64,000 nt of DNA, from the NCBI RefSeq assembly GCF_030142045.1, contig NZ_CP126242.1:2418001-2482000 (forward strand), in the 5' to 3' direction. A program made the position numbers and the translations under genes. Under the pieces are notes generated by a model. It was not told the DNA's origin. It searched no databases and worked only from the letters and a program-made list of their open reading frames with translations. Of this stretch, positions 42,294 to 51,225 are shown piece by piece (the stretch's first letter is position 1; the number at the start of each line of letters is the position of its first letter). This DNA comes from Arthrobacter sp. zg-Y919 (lineage in GTDB: Bacteria > Actinomycetota > Actinomycetes > Actinomycetales > Micrococcaceae).

Positions 42294-43258
42294 TGGAGGC
42301 AATCCAGGCTGCCGCCGCAGCGCCGCAGGAGGACGCCCCCGTCAAGGTAGTCGCTGCAGGGGCGTTGTGCTGGCGGGAACGCGACGGCAAGCTGCAGGTC
42401 CTGATAATCCACCGCCCCCGCTACGACGACTGGTCCTGGCCCAAGGGCAAGCTCGACGAAGGCGAAACCACGCCGGAGTGCGCGGTGCGTGAAGTCCGGG
42501 AGGAAGTGGGCATCCGGATCAGCCTGGGCATTCCGCTGCCGTCAACGGTCTACCCGGTGGCATCGGGCCTCAAGATGGTCCATTACTGGGCGTCCCGGGT
42601 GGACTCTGACAAGCCCCGGCCGGACGGCAAGGAAGTGGACGGGACGCGCTGGTGCAGCCCGGAGGAAGCCGCTGAGGCACTCACCAATCCCACGGACAAA
42701 CTTCCGCTCGAGGAACTGGTCCTGGCCCACAGCGAACAGCGGCTGCGGACTTGGCCGCTGATCATTGTGCGGCATGCCAAAGCGAAGCCCCGTTCCGCGT
42801 GGACGCGGGCCGAGGGCGAACGGCCGTTGGTGGCCACGGGGCTGCGGCAGGCGATGGCCGTGTCCCGGCTGCTGGTGGCGTGGCGGCCCAAACGGGTGGT
42901 CTCCAGTCCCTGGGTGCGCTGCGTGCAGACCGTACGGCCCTATGTGAAGGGCGAAGGCGCGAAGTTCAAGACCGTGGACGCGCTTACCGAGCACAGTGCC
43001 AAGCGCAAGCCCGCCAAGGCCCGCAACACTGTGGAGGGCCTGTTCGACAAGGCAAAGCCGGTTGCGGTGTGCACGCACCGTCCGGTGCTGCCCTTGGTCT
43101 TCGACGTGCTGGCCGGCCATATGCCCGCGGAGATGGCCGCCGGGCTGCCCGCCAAGGATCCGTACCTGGCTCCCGGCGAATCGATCATCTGCCAGGTCAG
43201 CAGCGCAGATATTGGCCGGATCGTGTCACTGGAAAAATACCGGGCCTTCGACGACTGA
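42293..43258 (+). CDS. mutT1: Nudix hydrolase fused to a histidine phosphatase (MutT1-like)
   Basis: This 321-residue protein has an N-terminal Nudix domain with the box GKLDEGETTPECAVREVREEVGI at about residues 51-73, minus no key residue, and a C-terminal histidine-phosphatase domain starting WPLIIVRHAKA (RHA, about residue 158) with a late His in CTHRPVLPLVF. The layout matches mycobacterial MutT1, which hydrolyses 8-oxo-dGTP and diadenosine polyphosphates. It overlaps the ppk stop by one base (TGATG), so the two are coupled. Confidence 0.92.
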   Translation: MEAIQAAAAAPQEDAPVKVVAAGALCWRERDGKLQVLIIHRPRYDDWSWPKGKLDEGETTPECAVREVREEVGIRISLGIPLPSTVYPVASGLKMVHYWASRVDSDKPRPDGKEVDGTRWCSPEEAAEALTNPTDKLPLEELVLAHSEQRLRTWPLIIVRHAKAKPRSAWTRAEGERPLVATGLRQAMAVSRLLVAWRPKRVVSSPWVRCVQTVRPYVKGEGAKFKTVDALTEHSAKRKPAKARNTVEGLFDKAKPVAVCTHRPVLPLVFDVLAGHMPAEMAAGLPAKDPYLAPGESIICQVSSADIGRIVSLEKYRAFDD

Positions 43259-43365
43259 CTCCAGACTGACCCCAGTCCAGCGGCGCCGCCCCGGCGCCCT
43301 GCCGGCCGGTGTGGCCCGCGTCGCAGTGCCGCTGCCGCCGGGCCGACCTGAACTAGACTGGCCCC

Positions 43366-44169
43366 GTGAGCATTCCTACCCCGTATGAAGACCTGCTGCG
43401 CGACGTCATGGCCAACGGCACGCAGAAGTCGGACCGCACCGGAACCGGCACGCGCAGCGTGTTCGGCCGCCAGATGCGCTTTGACCTGAGCGAGTCCTTT
43501 CCGCTGATCACCACCAAGCGGGTGCATTTCAAGTCCGTCGCCCTCGAACTGCTCTGGTTCCTGCGCGGTGACTCCAACGTCCGCTGGCTGCAGGAGCAGG
43601 GCGTGAGCATCTGGGACGAATGGGCGGACGAAGACGGCGAGCTAGGTCCCGTCTACGGCGTCCAGTGGCGCTCCTGGCCCACCCCCGACGGCGGACACAT
43701 CGACCAGATTGAAAAGCTGGTGGAAGGTATCCGGAAGAACCCGGATTCCCGCCGCCACATCGTGACGGCCTGGAACCCCGCCGAGGTGGAAAACATGGCC
43801 CTGCCGCCGTGCCACGCCCTGTTCCAGTTCTACGTGGCGGACGGGAAGCTGTCCTGCCAGCTGTACCAGCGGTCGGCGGACACCTTCCTCGGGGTCCCGT
43901 TCAACATTGCGTCCTACGCGCTCCTCACCCTCATGGTGGCCCAGCAGACGGGGCTGGAACCGGGCGAATTCGTCTGGAGCGGCGGCGACGTCCACATCTA
44001 CGACAACCATGTGGACCAGGTCCGCGAGCAGCTCAGCCGGGAGCCCTACCCGTACCCGAAGCTGCGCATCCGCCGCACTCCGGACAGCATTTTCGATTAC
44101 ACCCTGGAGGACTTCGAGGTCCTCGATTACCGGCACCACCCCGGTATCAAAGCTCCTATCGCTGTGTGA
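43366..44169 (+). CDS. thyA: thymidylate synthase
   Basis: This 267-residue ThyA methylates dUMP to dTMP with methylene-tetrahydrofolate. The nucleophile is Cys149 in [13 protein letters not shown]; the phosphate-binding [11 protein letters not shown], the folate site and the C-terminal GIKAPIAV are all present. It begins at a GTG close to AACTAGACT, which may be a -10 of a nearly leaderless message. dfrA follows 10 bases later, recycling the dihydrofolate that ThyA releases. Confidence 0.97.
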   Translation: MSIPTPYEDLLRDVMANGTQKSDRTGTGTRSVFGRQMRFDLSESFPLITTKRVHFKSVALELLWFLRGDSNVRWLQEQGVSIWDEWADEDGELGPVYGVQWRSWPTPDGGHIDQIEKLVEGIRKNPDSRRHIVTAWNPAEVENMALPPCHALFQFYVADGKLSCQLYQRSADTFLGVPFNIASYALLTLMVAQQTGLEPGEFVWSGGDVHIYDNHVDQVREQLSREPYPYPKLRIRRTPDSIFDYTLEDFEVLDYRHHPGIKAPIAV

Positions 44170-44179
44170 GAGGACCACA

Positions 44180-44890
44180 ATGACCGACTCCCGTCCCGAA
44201 ACACCCGTTACTGCTCCGCCCGGAGTAACCCGCTACTTTCCGGCAGGCGCAGGAACCGGTGAGGGTGCGGACCTGCACCAGGTGCTCCGGGAACGCGGCA
44301 CGGTGCCCGCCGGTGAACCCTTCATCGGCATGGTGTGGGCGCAGACCGTTGACGGCGTAATCGGACGCGACGGCGGCATGCCGTGGCACCTGCCCGAAGA
44401 CATGGCGCATTTCAAGGCAACTACGTCGGGACACCCGGTCATCATGGGCCGCCGCACCTGGGAGTCCTTCCCGGCTGCATACCGTCCGCTCCCCGGCCGG
44501 ACGAACATCATTGTGTCCTCCAGCGCCCAGCTGCGCGGCGATGCAGCGGAGGCCGGCGCCGTCGTCGTTGGCTCGCTGACGGAGGCCCTGGCCGTGGCGG
44601 GCACCAGCCCCGCCAGCGGGGAAACCTGGATCATCGGCGGCGCCCAGCTGTATGAAGCGGCAGTCTCCTTAGCCCATGCAGCGGTAGTGACCGTCATCAA
44701 CACTGAAACCCAGGGCGACACCTTCGCTCCGCTGCTGGGCACGGACTGGACGTTTGCCGGTGTGAGCCCCGCCGCAGGCTGGTACACCGCAGCCAACGGA
44801 ACCCAGTACCGGATCGCCCTGTGGACCCGCGACCGTGATCTGGACGACGGTGACGGAAACAACCACGACGCAGGCGCACCGCTGGCCTAA
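44180..44890 (+). CDS. dfrA: dihydrofolate reductase
   Basis: This 236-residue protein contains the DHFR fold from about residue 48: [27 protein letters not shown] (key Trp and Asp-type acid in PWHLPED), [10 protein letters not shown], and [10 protein letters not shown]. DHFRs are usually about 160 residues; here an about 45-residue N-terminal extension precedes the fold. The ATG is well placed behind GAGAGGACCACA, so I keep it. It forms a two-gene unit with thyA. The extension's role is unknown. Confidence 0.94.
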   Translation: MTDSRPETPVTAPPGVTRYFPAGAGTGEGADLHQVLRERGTVPAGEPFIGMVWAQTVDGVIGRDGGMPWHLPEDMAHFKATTSGHPVIMGRRTWESFPAAYRPLPGRTNIIVSSSAQLRGDAAEAGAVVVGSLTEALAVAGTSPASGETWIIGGAQLYEAAVSLAHAAVVTVINTETQGDTFAPLLGTDWTFAGVSPAAGWYTAANGTQYRIALWTRDRDLDDGDGNNHDAGAPLA

Positions 44891-44900
44891 AGTGGAAGCC

Positions 44901-46049
44901 ATGACTTCTTCCTCCATTTCTTCTGCGGGTGTTCCCACTGCAGGCTTCATCGGCTGGCGCGGCATGGTTGGTTCCGTCCTGATGCAGCGCATGCAGGACG
45001 AAGGCGACTTTGACCTGATCAACCCCGTGTTCTTCTCGACCTCCAACGCCGGCGGCGCCGCGCCCTCCTTCGCTGCGGGGGCGGGACCGCTGCAGGATGC
45101 GTACGACGTCGATGCGCTGGCCAAGCTGCCGATCATCGTCACCGCCCAGGGCGGGGACTACACGGCGGAAGTCTTCCCCAAGCTGCGCGGGGCCGGCTGG
45201 GACGGCATCTGGATCGACGCCGCTTCCACGCTGCGCATGGAGGACGACGCGATCATCGTGTTGGACCCGGTGAACCGCGACGTGATCGACGCCGGCCTGG
45301 CCCGCGGCGTGAAGAACTTTGTCGGTGGCAACTGCACCGTGTCCTGCATGCTGATGGGGCTCGGCGGGCTGTTCCGCAACGGCCTGGTCGAGTGGGGCAC
45401 CTCCATGACCTACCAGGCAGCCTCCGGCGGCGGAGCCCGGCACATGCGCGAGCTGCTCAACCAGTTCGGTGCGTTGAACGCCGCCGTGGCACCCAACCTG
45501 GCCGATCCGGCGTCGGCCATCCTCGAAATTGACCGCGCCGTCCTGGCGCAGCAGCGGAACCCGTCCATGGACTCCTCCCAGTTCGGGGTGCCCCTGGCAG
45601 GATCCGTCATCCCATGGATCGATGCGGATCTGGGCAACGGCATGTCGAAGGAAGAGTGGAAGGGCGGTGCGGAGACCAATAAGATCCTGGGCCGCGGCGA
45701 CTCCGGCCGGATACCGTTCGACGGCCTCTGTGTCCGGATCGGTGCCATGCGTTCCCACTCGCAGGCCCTGACCCTGAAGTTGACCGAAGACCTCTCCGTG
45801 GCCGAAATCGAGAAGATCATCGACGCGGACAACGAGTGGTCCAAGGTGGTGCCCAACACCAAGGAAGCAACCATGGCGGGGCTGACCCCGGTGGCGGTCA
45901 CCGGCACGCTGGACATCCCGGTGGGACGCATCCGCAAACTGGAAATGGGCCCGGAGTACATCAGCGCCTTCACCATCGGCGACCAGCTGCTCTGGGGCGC
46001 CGCCGAACCGCTGCGCCGGATGCTGCGGATCGCCACCGGCAACCTCTGA
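44901..46049 (+). CDS. asd: aspartate-semialdehyde dehydrogenase
   Basis: This 382-residue enzyme reduces aspartyl phosphate to the semialdehyde, feeding lysine, diaminopimelate, threonine and methionine. The nucleotide motif [13 protein letters not shown] is near residues 15-27, the nucleophile is Cys145 in GGNCTVSCM, and [18 protein letters not shown] carries the catalytic His. It is the long, enterobacterial type of Asd rather than the shorter type common in other actinobacteria. It follows dfrA by 10 bases and ends at a hairpin. Confidence 0.95.
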   Translation: MTSSSISSAGVPTAGFIGWRGMVGSVLMQRMQDEGDFDLINPVFFSTSNAGGAAPSFAAGAGPLQDAYDVDALAKLPIIVTAQGGDYTAEVFPKLRGAGWDGIWIDAASTLRMEDDAIIVLDPVNRDVIDAGLARGVKNFVGGNCTVSCMLMGLGGLFRNGLVEWGTSMTYQAASGGGARHMRELLNQFGALNAAVAPNLADPASAILEIDRAVLAQQRNPSMDSSQFGVPLAGSVIPWIDADLGNGMSKEEWKGGAETNKILGRGDSGRIPFDGLCVRIGAMRSHSQALTLKLTEDLSVAEIEKIIDADNEWSKVVPNTKEATMAGLTPVAVTGTLDIPVGRIRKLEMGPEYISAFTIGDQLLWGAAEPLRRMLRIATGNL

Positions 46050-46074
46050 TTTCGGTTCCCGTCCCGGGTCCGCT

Positions 46075-46103
46075 CCGGGTCCGCTCCGCTGGAGCGGACC
46101 CGG
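46075..46103 (+). terminator. asd terminator hairpin
   Basis: CCGGGTCCGCTCC-GCT-GGAGCGGACCCGG is a perfect 13-bp stem starting 26 bases after the asd stop. There is no T-run, so it is of the GC-rich type common in actinobacteria. Confidence 0.65.
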
Positions 46104-46172
46104 ACTGCGTTAAAAGTGAGCTCTCAACCTCCGTCCGACAAAACTGTCAGTGCCGGATGGCAAGGTGTGCGC

Positions 46173-46664
46173 ATGGAGCAGCAAAGCGTGGATTCGATCC
46201 TTAACACCTTCTTCGCCTTCAGCTGTGCCGGCAAGCAGGTGCCCACCCGGGCACGCTACCTCCGCGTAGCCCTGCAGCTGCGGCAGTACCTCGAGGCCGA
46301 GGGCCCGCGCATCCTAGGCGAGGAGGACACAGCACTGCTGGCGCTTGAACGGTCGCTGGAACCGGAGGCAGCCTTTGCCCGGCTGTTCGGGGCACACGAG
46401 CTCGCCTACGCGCTCAGTGGTTTCCTCGAGCCGGAGTGGCTGCTGCCGGACCTGCAGGACCGGCGCACCCAGGTAGCCCTGACGCCGCGGCTCATCCAGT
46501 GGCTGTGCAACAGCGCCCTGCTGGACGCGCGCCGGGACAGCCCCGCTATCCGGAGTGCGCGGGCAGCCGCAGCACAGGCACGGAAGGGACCTGCACGGAA
46601 AGGACCTGCGAACGCTCCCCCACATCCACCGTGGGAGGCAGGGGACGCAGCCCCGGCTTCGTAG
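46173..46664 (+). CDS. conserved-looking hypothetical protein
   Basis: This 163-residue protein is mostly helical and acidic (VPTRARYLRVALQLRQYLEAE, LALERSLEPEAAFARLFGAHEL), ending in a basic Ala/Arg/Pro tail with the small repeat ARKGPARKGPA. I recognise no family, signal or membrane segment. I chose ATG 46173 with AAGG at eight bases; an upstream in-frame GTG lacks a Shine-Dalgarno. It converges on murB with a 28-base gap. Codon use looks like that of its neighbours. Confidence 0.65.
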   Translation: MEQQSVDSILNTFFAFSCAGKQVPTRARYLRVALQLRQYLEAEGPRILGEEDTALLALERSLEPEAAFARLFGAHELAYALSGFLEPEWLLPDLQDRRTQVALTPRLIQWLCNSALLDARRDSPAIRSARAAAAQARKGPARKGPANAPPHPPWEAGDAAPAS

Positions 46665-46692
46665 CGCTGGTCCGCCGGCGTCGGCTACATCG

Positions 46693-47766
46693 TTACAGCG
46701 TGCAGTTCACCAGGAGGGGCTCGGGGTGGAGCCGGATACCGAAGGCCTTCTCCACGCCGGAGGCCACTGCACGGGCAACCACCAGCAGGTCTTCGGCGGT
46801 GGCGTCCCCGCGGTTGGTGACGGCGAGGGTGTGCTTGGTGGACAGCGCCGCCCGCCCCCCGGTGCCATCCTCGGGTGCCAGGCCGAATCCCTTCCGGAAA
46901 CCGGCGTGGCTGATGAGCCAGGCGGCGCTGAGTTTCACCTTGCCCGGCTCCGCGACCGGGTAGCGGGGTGCATCGGGGGGCAATGCGGCTGCCGTTGCCT
47001 CATCAACAATGGGGTTCGTGAAGAACGAGCCGGTGCTGTACGTATCCGGGTCCGATGCATCCAGGACCATGCCCTTGCCCGCCCGCAGCCGCAGCACCTC
47101 GCGGCGCACGTCCACGGCGCCGGCACGTTCGCCGATGTCCACGCCCAGGGCGCCGGCAAGCTCGGCGTAACGGACCGGAGCGCTGGTGGAGCCCTTGGAG
47201 AGGGCAAACTCGACGGTCAGCACTACATACCGGGGCGAGCCGTTGACCGTGCTGCGCTTGAGCACCGAGTCCCGGTATCCGAATCCCAGCTCTGCAGTGG
47301 AGAATTCCACCACCGTGCGTTCCCGGCGGTCCCAGGCCCGCACGGAGGTGATGGACTGGGACACGTCGGCGCCGTAGGCACCCACGTTCTGCACCGGCGT
47401 CGCACCCGCCAGCCCGGGAATGCCGGAGAGTGCCTCCAGCCCGGAATACCCTTCCGCCAGGGTGTGGGCGACCAGTTCGTCCCATGGATGCCCGGCCTCG
47501 GCGCGCAGGACGGCGGTTCCGTCCCCGGTCTCCCGGAGGTCCAGACCTCGGCTCGCAACGTGGATGACGGCGCCGTCGAACCCTTCGTCGGAGATCAACA
47601 GGTTTGAGCCGCCGCCGATGATCAGCAGGGGCTCTCCTGCCTCATCCGCGGCACGGACGGCAATGATCAGTTCGTCTTCGGTTTCCGCTTCGAGGTAGCG
47701 GCGGGCGGGGCCGCCCACGCGTGCGGTGGTCAGGGACGCCAGCGGCATCCGGGTCAAAGCTGTCAC
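46693..47766 (-). CDS. murB: UDP-N-acetylenolpyruvoylglucosamine reductase
   Basis: This 357-residue FAD enzyme makes UDP-MurNAc for peptidoglycan. The FAD motif is LLIIGGGSNLLISDEGF; GIPGLAGATPVQNVGAYG and the catalytic Ser region DTYSTGSFFTNPI are present, with the late Glu in the HPEPLLVNC segment. The C-terminal half has the extra loop typical of actinobacterial type I enzymes. Its ATG overlaps the stop of the upstream MaoC gene by four bases, an unusual pairing. Confidence 0.96.
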   Translation of the reverse strand: MTALTRMPLASLTTARVGGPARRYLEAETEDELIIAVRAADEAGEPLLIIGGGSNLLISDEGFDGAVIHVASRGLDLRETGDGTAVLRAEAGHPWDELVAHTLAEGYSGLEALSGIPGLAGATPVQNVGAYGADVSQSITSVRAWDRRERTVVEFSTAELGFGYRDSVLKRSTVNGSPRYVVLTVEFALSKGSTSAPVRYAELAGALGVDIGERAGAVDVRREVLRLRAGKGMVLDASDPDTYSTGSFFTNPIVDEATAAALPPDAPRYPVAEPGKVKLSAAWLISHAGFRKGFGLAPEDGTGGRAALSTKHTLAVTNRGDATAEDLLVVARAVASGVEKAFGIRLHPEPLLVNCTL

Positions 47767-48194
47767 CAGACCCGCACCACTGCCTGCGCCTTGACCAGCA
47801 CTTTCTGGCCGTTGAATGTCACCGTGAGGTCAACGCGTGCGGTCGAATTGTCCGCGTCAAGGGCACCGATCACGCCGGTGACCTCCACGACCGCACCGGG
47901 GGCGCCGTCGACGTCCTCCACCAGGACGGGCCGGGTGAAGCGCGTCTGGTAGTCGATCACTGCTCCGGGGTCCCCGATCCAGTCGCTCACCAGCTGGACG
48001 GCCGTGCCCATGGTGAACATGCCGTGTGCAATGACGCCGGGCAGTTCCACGTCGCGGGCGAAGCGCTCGTTCCAGTGGATGGGGTTGAAGTCGCCGGAGG
48101 CCCCGGCGTAGCGGACCAGGTCGGCGCGGGAGATTTCCAGCGCCGCCGAACCGATCTCAGCGCCCTTGGACAGCTCACTCAATGCAATGGACAT
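47763..48194 (-). CDS. MaoC/HadB-like hot-dog dehydratase
   Basis: This 143-residue single hot-dog domain has the hydratase 2 motif: the Asp and His in GASGDFNPIHWNERFA, followed by PGVIAHGMFTMG. It resembles mycobacterial HadB, the catalytic partner of a heterodimeric 3-hydroxyacyl-ACP dehydratase. It lies between the HadA-like gene (five bases upstream) and murB (four-base overlap). Micrococcaceae make no mycolic acids, so its substrate here must differ from the mycobacterial one. Confidence 0.85.
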   Translation of the reverse strand: MSIALSELSKGAEIGSAALEISRADLVRYAGASGDFNPIHWNERFARDVELPGVIAHGMFTMGTAVQLVSDWIGDPGAVIDYQTRFTRPVLVEDVDGAPGAVVEVTGVIGALDADNSTARVDLTVTFNGQKVLVKAQAVVRVW

Positions 48195-48199
48195 GGCGG

Positions 48200-48649
48200 C
48201 TACTGCCCCTCTCCGCGGACGAGGATGGATGAAAGGGTGGTGGCGACCTGCTCGCCTTCCGTGGTGGAGATTTCCGCGCGGGTGGTGATCAGGGCGCCGT
48301 CGCCCATGGCCCGGACAGCGTCCACGTGCAGCTCAGCGACGAGTTCGTCTCCGGCCACGATGGGACGGTGGTGGGTGAAGCGCTGGTCGGCGTGGACCAC
48401 CCGGGAGAAGTCGATGCCGGCGTCGGGATCGGCGACCAGCAGCGCGTCGGCCCGCTGGGCCACGATAATGGCGAAGGTGGGCGGCGCCACGAGGTCCGCG
48501 TACCCCAGTTCCCGGGCGTGGGCGACGTCGAAGTGGGCCGGGTTGGTGGCCTTCACTGCAGTGGCGAATTCGCGGATCTTTTCACGGCCCACGGAGTATG
48601 CCTCCCCTGCCGGATAGGTACGTCCCAGGAGTTCGGGGTTAATGCTCAC
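48200..48649 (-). CDS. MaoC/HadA-like hot-dog protein
   Basis: This 149-residue hot-dog protein of the UPF0336/HadA type begins MSINPELLGRTYPAGEAY and contains the conserved VAPPTFAIIV and HADQRFTHHRPIVAGDEL segments. It lacks the Asp/His catalytic pair and should be the substrate-binding partner of the HadB-like protein next to it. It starts with GTG, which overlaps the stop of the small membrane-protein gene by four bases. Confidence 0.85.
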   Translation of the reverse strand: MSINPELLGRTYPAGEAYSVGREKIREFATAVKATNPAHFDVAHARELGYADLVAPPTFAIIVAQRADALLVADPDAGIDFSRVVHADQRFTHHRPIVAGDELVAELHVDAVRAMGDGALITTRAEISTTEGEQVATTLSSILVRGEGQ

Positions 48650-48885
48650 TTGTTGCCCTCCATGCCCTTGATGCGGCGCCGGGTGTCCCTGGCGCGGACC
48701 ACCATACCGCTCAGGTGCGTGCTCAGGCCCACCACGATCAGGGGCAGGGCGATGTACATCAGGACCTGGTTGTCCAGGACTGCGCCCAGAAGCACCAGCA
48801 GCACCCCGGCGCCGCTGATCGCCAGGGCGCTCACGACAAGTTTCCGGTACAGGGGCGAGCCGGTTTCCCAGGGGGTATTTAGCAT
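48646..48885 (-). CDS. small two-span membrane protein
   Basis: This 79-residue protein has two hydrophobic segments (LVVSALAISGAGVLLVLLGAV and VLMYIALPLIVVGLSTHL) and a basic C terminus (RARDTRRRIKG). It heads the cluster with hadA, hadB and murB, overlapping hadA by four bases. I recognise no family. A membrane role alongside lipid or wall synthesis is suggested only by position. Confidence 0.75.
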   Translation of the reverse strand: MLNTPWETGSPLYRKLVVSALAISGAGVLLVLLGAVLDNQVLMYIALPLIVVGLSTHLSGMVVRARDTRRRIKGMEGNK

Positions 48886-48945
48886 GTCTTCAGAATACAG
48901 GGGCGGCCGGGGCCGCCCCGAACCGTCCTGCGGTGCGGGTCCGGG

Positions 48946-49896
48946 CTAGAACAACGCGGCCTGCAGTGCCGGGACCGCGGTCCGGAAGGGACCGAACTCC
49001 AGCCTTCTGCCCTTCAGCCGGGAAAGGTCCGCTGCGAACAGCGTTTCCTCGCCGTCCACCCGCACCAGTGCGGTGGCGCCCAGCACCGCCTCAATGACCA
49101 TGCCGTGCTCGCCTGTGCCGGGGTCGCACGGATACAGTTCACACGCTGTTTCCAGGACGGTGGCGAACTGGGCCGGCGGGTGCCAGGCCTCATCGGCTAT
49201 CCGGAAGCCGGTGATCCCCACATCCGGCAGCATGGCCCGCACTGCACCGGCAGCCTCGGCATTGCGGGCGTCCAGTTCCCCGGCGGGCAACGGCCGGGTC
49301 AGCGCGGATGTCTTGGTTCCTGCCCGGACTGCCTGCTGGAGCCCGACGACGGCCGTGACGGCGTCTTCGAGCACCCGTACCGTCAGTCCGTCCCCGGCAC
49401 GGGCAACGTAGCGTGCGCTGACGGCACCCTGCTCGATCAACCGGAGCTGTTTGCGCCCGTCCGCGGCGGTGCCGACCTTGGTGGATCCGTCGGCGAACGT
49501 GGCCACGTACAGCCAGTGCGGCTGGCCCAGGTAGCGCCGCAGCGCGTCGGGGATGCTGTCCATACGGTGGCTGTTATGGATTCCCCGGACCTCGTCGCGG
49601 ATGAAACAGCTGCTGCACTGGTATCCGCGTTCGGCAGGAGCCTGTCCGGGACAGGGCGTATGGGACTGCACGCCGTCGTCGTTCACCTGCCACGAGCCGA
49701 GGCAGAATTTAGTGTTTCCGCCGGTGTCCGGAAGGACCCGGAACCGGAGTTCGGTACCCGGTTCGAGCCGCAGCCGAGAAGGCCGTCCGTCCGGGAGGTG
49801 CAGGCTGAGGTTTGGGCCCGAGGCGTCCCAGGAGGTCCCTGAACACAGGAACCTGCCGGCGTCGGCATTCGTGGGTGTACTCCCGGCTGCGGGCAA
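48946..49896 (-). CDS. DUF2797-family protein
   Basis: This 316-residue protein fits the DUF2797 family: a Cys-containing N-terminal half (CLGSW, CPGQ, YQCSSCFIRDE) that could bind zinc, then HWLYVATFADGSTKVGTA and an Arg-rich IEQGAVSARYVARAGDG, which resembles the GIY-YIG-like core of that family. The start is TTG at 49896, with CGGAGG eight bases upstream. The function of the family is not known to me. It shares no operon with its neighbours. Confidence 0.78.
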   Translation of the reverse strand: MPAAGSTPTNADAGRFLCSGTSWDASGPNLSLHLPDGRPSRLRLEPGTELRFRVLPDTGGNTKFCLGSWQVNDDGVQSHTPCPGQAPAERGYQCSSCFIRDEVRGIHNSHRMDSIPDALRRYLGQPHWLYVATFADGSTKVGTAADGRKQLRLIEQGAVSARYVARAGDGLTVRVLEDAVTAVVGLQQAVRAGTKTSALTRPLPAGELDARNAEAAGAVRAMLPDVGITGFRIADEAWHPPAQFATVLETACELYPCDPGTGEHGMVIEAVLGATALVRVDGEETLFAADLSRLKGRRLEFGPFRTAVPALQAALF

Positions 49897-49917
49897 GGTT
49901 TGAACCTCCGGTTAACG

Positions 49918-49959
49918 CCAAAGGGCGGGGCAACGTTTTCACGTTACCCCACCCTTTGG
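49918..49959 (-). terminator. terminator after the PfpI-type gene
   Basis: Eighteen-base arms around a six-base loop pair completely in minus-strand RNA, using two G-U wobbles that become A-C mismatches on the plus strand. That asymmetry supports a minus-strand terminator for the gene ending at 49977. Confidence 0.75.
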
Positions 49960-49976
49960 TGGTGCTTTGGGAGGCG

Positions 49977-50543
49977 TCAGGCGTGCTGGCCCGCGTGTTC
50001 TCCTTCGGCGATTTCTTCGACGAGCTTGTCATTGAAGGCCGGCAGATCGTCCGGGTTGCGGCTGGTCACGAACCCCTGGTCCACCACCACTTCCTCGTCC
50101 GTCCAGTTGGCTCCGGCGTTCTTCAGGTCCGTGGCCAGCGTGTGGTAGGACGTCAGGTCGCGTCCCTTGACGACGCCGGCCTCGATCAGCAGCCAGGGGC
50201 CGTGGCAGATGGAAGCCACGGGCTTGTGTGCCTCGAAGAAGGCACGGGCAAACTGCTGGGCGTTCTTGTCCACCCGGAGGAAGTCTGCGTTCACGACGCC
50301 GCCGGGCAGGACCAGCGCGTCGAAGTCGCTTGCGTTGGCGTCGGCTACGTCGAGGTCAACGGTGAACGTCTCCCCCTTGTCCATGCCGTCGAATCCCTGG
50401 ACAGTGCCCTTTTTCGGGGACACGAGGACCGGCTCGCCGCCGGCATTCTTAACTGCTTCCCAGGGGCTGGTCAGCTCAATCTGCTCCACGCCGTCGGTGA
50501 GGAGAAAAGCGACCTTCTTGCCGGAAATATCGTGCTCTGCCAT
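49977..50543 (-). CDS. PfpI/DJ-1-type protein
   Basis: This 188-residue protein of the type 1 glutamine amidotransferase-like/DJ-1 superfamily has the nucleophile elbow VASICHGPWLLIEAG (Cys about residue 113, next to His) and ALVLPGGVVNADFLR. PfpI-subfamily members such as YhbO act in stress protection, with protease, chaperone or deglycase activities claimed. It is a single gene bounded by a terminator downstream. The precise activity cannot be read from sequence. Confidence 0.85.
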   Translation of the reverse strand: MAEHDISGKKVAFLLTDGVEQIELTSPWEAVKNAGGEPVLVSPKKGTVQGFDGMDKGETFTVDLDVADANASDFDALVLPGGVVNADFLRVDKNAQQFARAFFEAHKPVASICHGPWLLIEAGVVKGRDLTSYHTLATDLKNAGANWTDEEVVVDQGFVTSRNPDDLPAFNDKLVEEIAEGEHAGQHA

Positions 50544-50799
50544 GGTGACTCCGTTCGTTTCAGCTGCGGCCCGAATACCTGCGGGCCGCAGCGATGCTTC
50601 TACGGTGTTGGTGCCTGGTGCCGCAAACCCTGCGGTCCCGGACTCCCCACACTATGAAGAAACGGTGTTGATAAGCAACCTTATGGTGGCTTGCGGGAAA
50701 CACCTGCAGTCCCGGAAGTGGACCGGCAGCGCCGGCGGACGCCCGACGGTGGGCGGTCTGGCCGCTGGAAACCCTCCGCCCCGGGAGAATCCGGGCAAC

Positions 50800-50825
50800 A
50801 AAAAACCCCCGGAAAACCGGGGGTT
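50800..50825 (-). terminator. terminator of the tRNA-Thr/tRNA-Met unit
   Basis: CCCCCGG-AAAA-CCGGGGG forms a 7-bp stem, followed on the minus strand by six T residues. It begins six bases beyond the tRNA-Met 3' end. Confidence 0.9.
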
Positions 50826-50830
50826 GTTTG

Positions 50831-50904
50831 TAGCGGTGGGGAGGCTCGATCTCCCGACCTCACGATTATGAGTCGTGCGCTCTAACCAACTGAGCTACAC
50901 CGCC
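50831..50904 (-). tRNA. tRNA-Met (CAT), elongator type
   Basis: A 74-base cloverleaf: acceptor GGCGGTG/CACCGCT with a G-T first pair and discriminator A, anticodon stem CACGA/TCGTG with loop CTCATAA (anticodon CAT). The paired first position and the absence of three G-C pairs next to the anticodon mark it as elongator. CCA is not encoded. Confidence 0.95.
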
Positions 50905-50979
50905 ATAAATGAGTGAAGCCCGCCCTACATCGGCCTCTGCAGAACATACAGCCTAAGCAACGCGGGCCCTCCCATTGAG

Positions 50980-51051
50980 AGCCCCGACCGGGAATCGATC
51001 CCGGGACCTCCATCTTACCAAGATGGCGCTCTACCACTGAGCTATCGGGGC
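50980..51051 (-). tRNA. tRNA-Thr (GGT)
   Basis: A 72-base cloverleaf: acceptor GCCCCGA/TCGGGGC with discriminator T, anticodon stem CCATC/GATGG with loop TTGGTAA (anticodon GGT), T arm GGTTCGA-like. It lies 75 bases upstream of tRNA-Met, probably on one transcript. Thr-Met pairing near secE or had genes recurs in actinobacteria. Confidence 0.95.
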
Positions 51052-51225
51052 AACGACATAAAACTCTACCAGCAGTTTTCGGGAAGATGAAATCGAAATG
51101 GCCTATCCCCCGCAAAGGTGATGAGCGACACTCCCGACCACCCGGACGCGCCGTTGGCTGCTGCGGAAATGTCACCATTCCGCCGGCTTTATCAGTATGC
51201 TTATGCTACGAGAAAGCGAGGGCAC

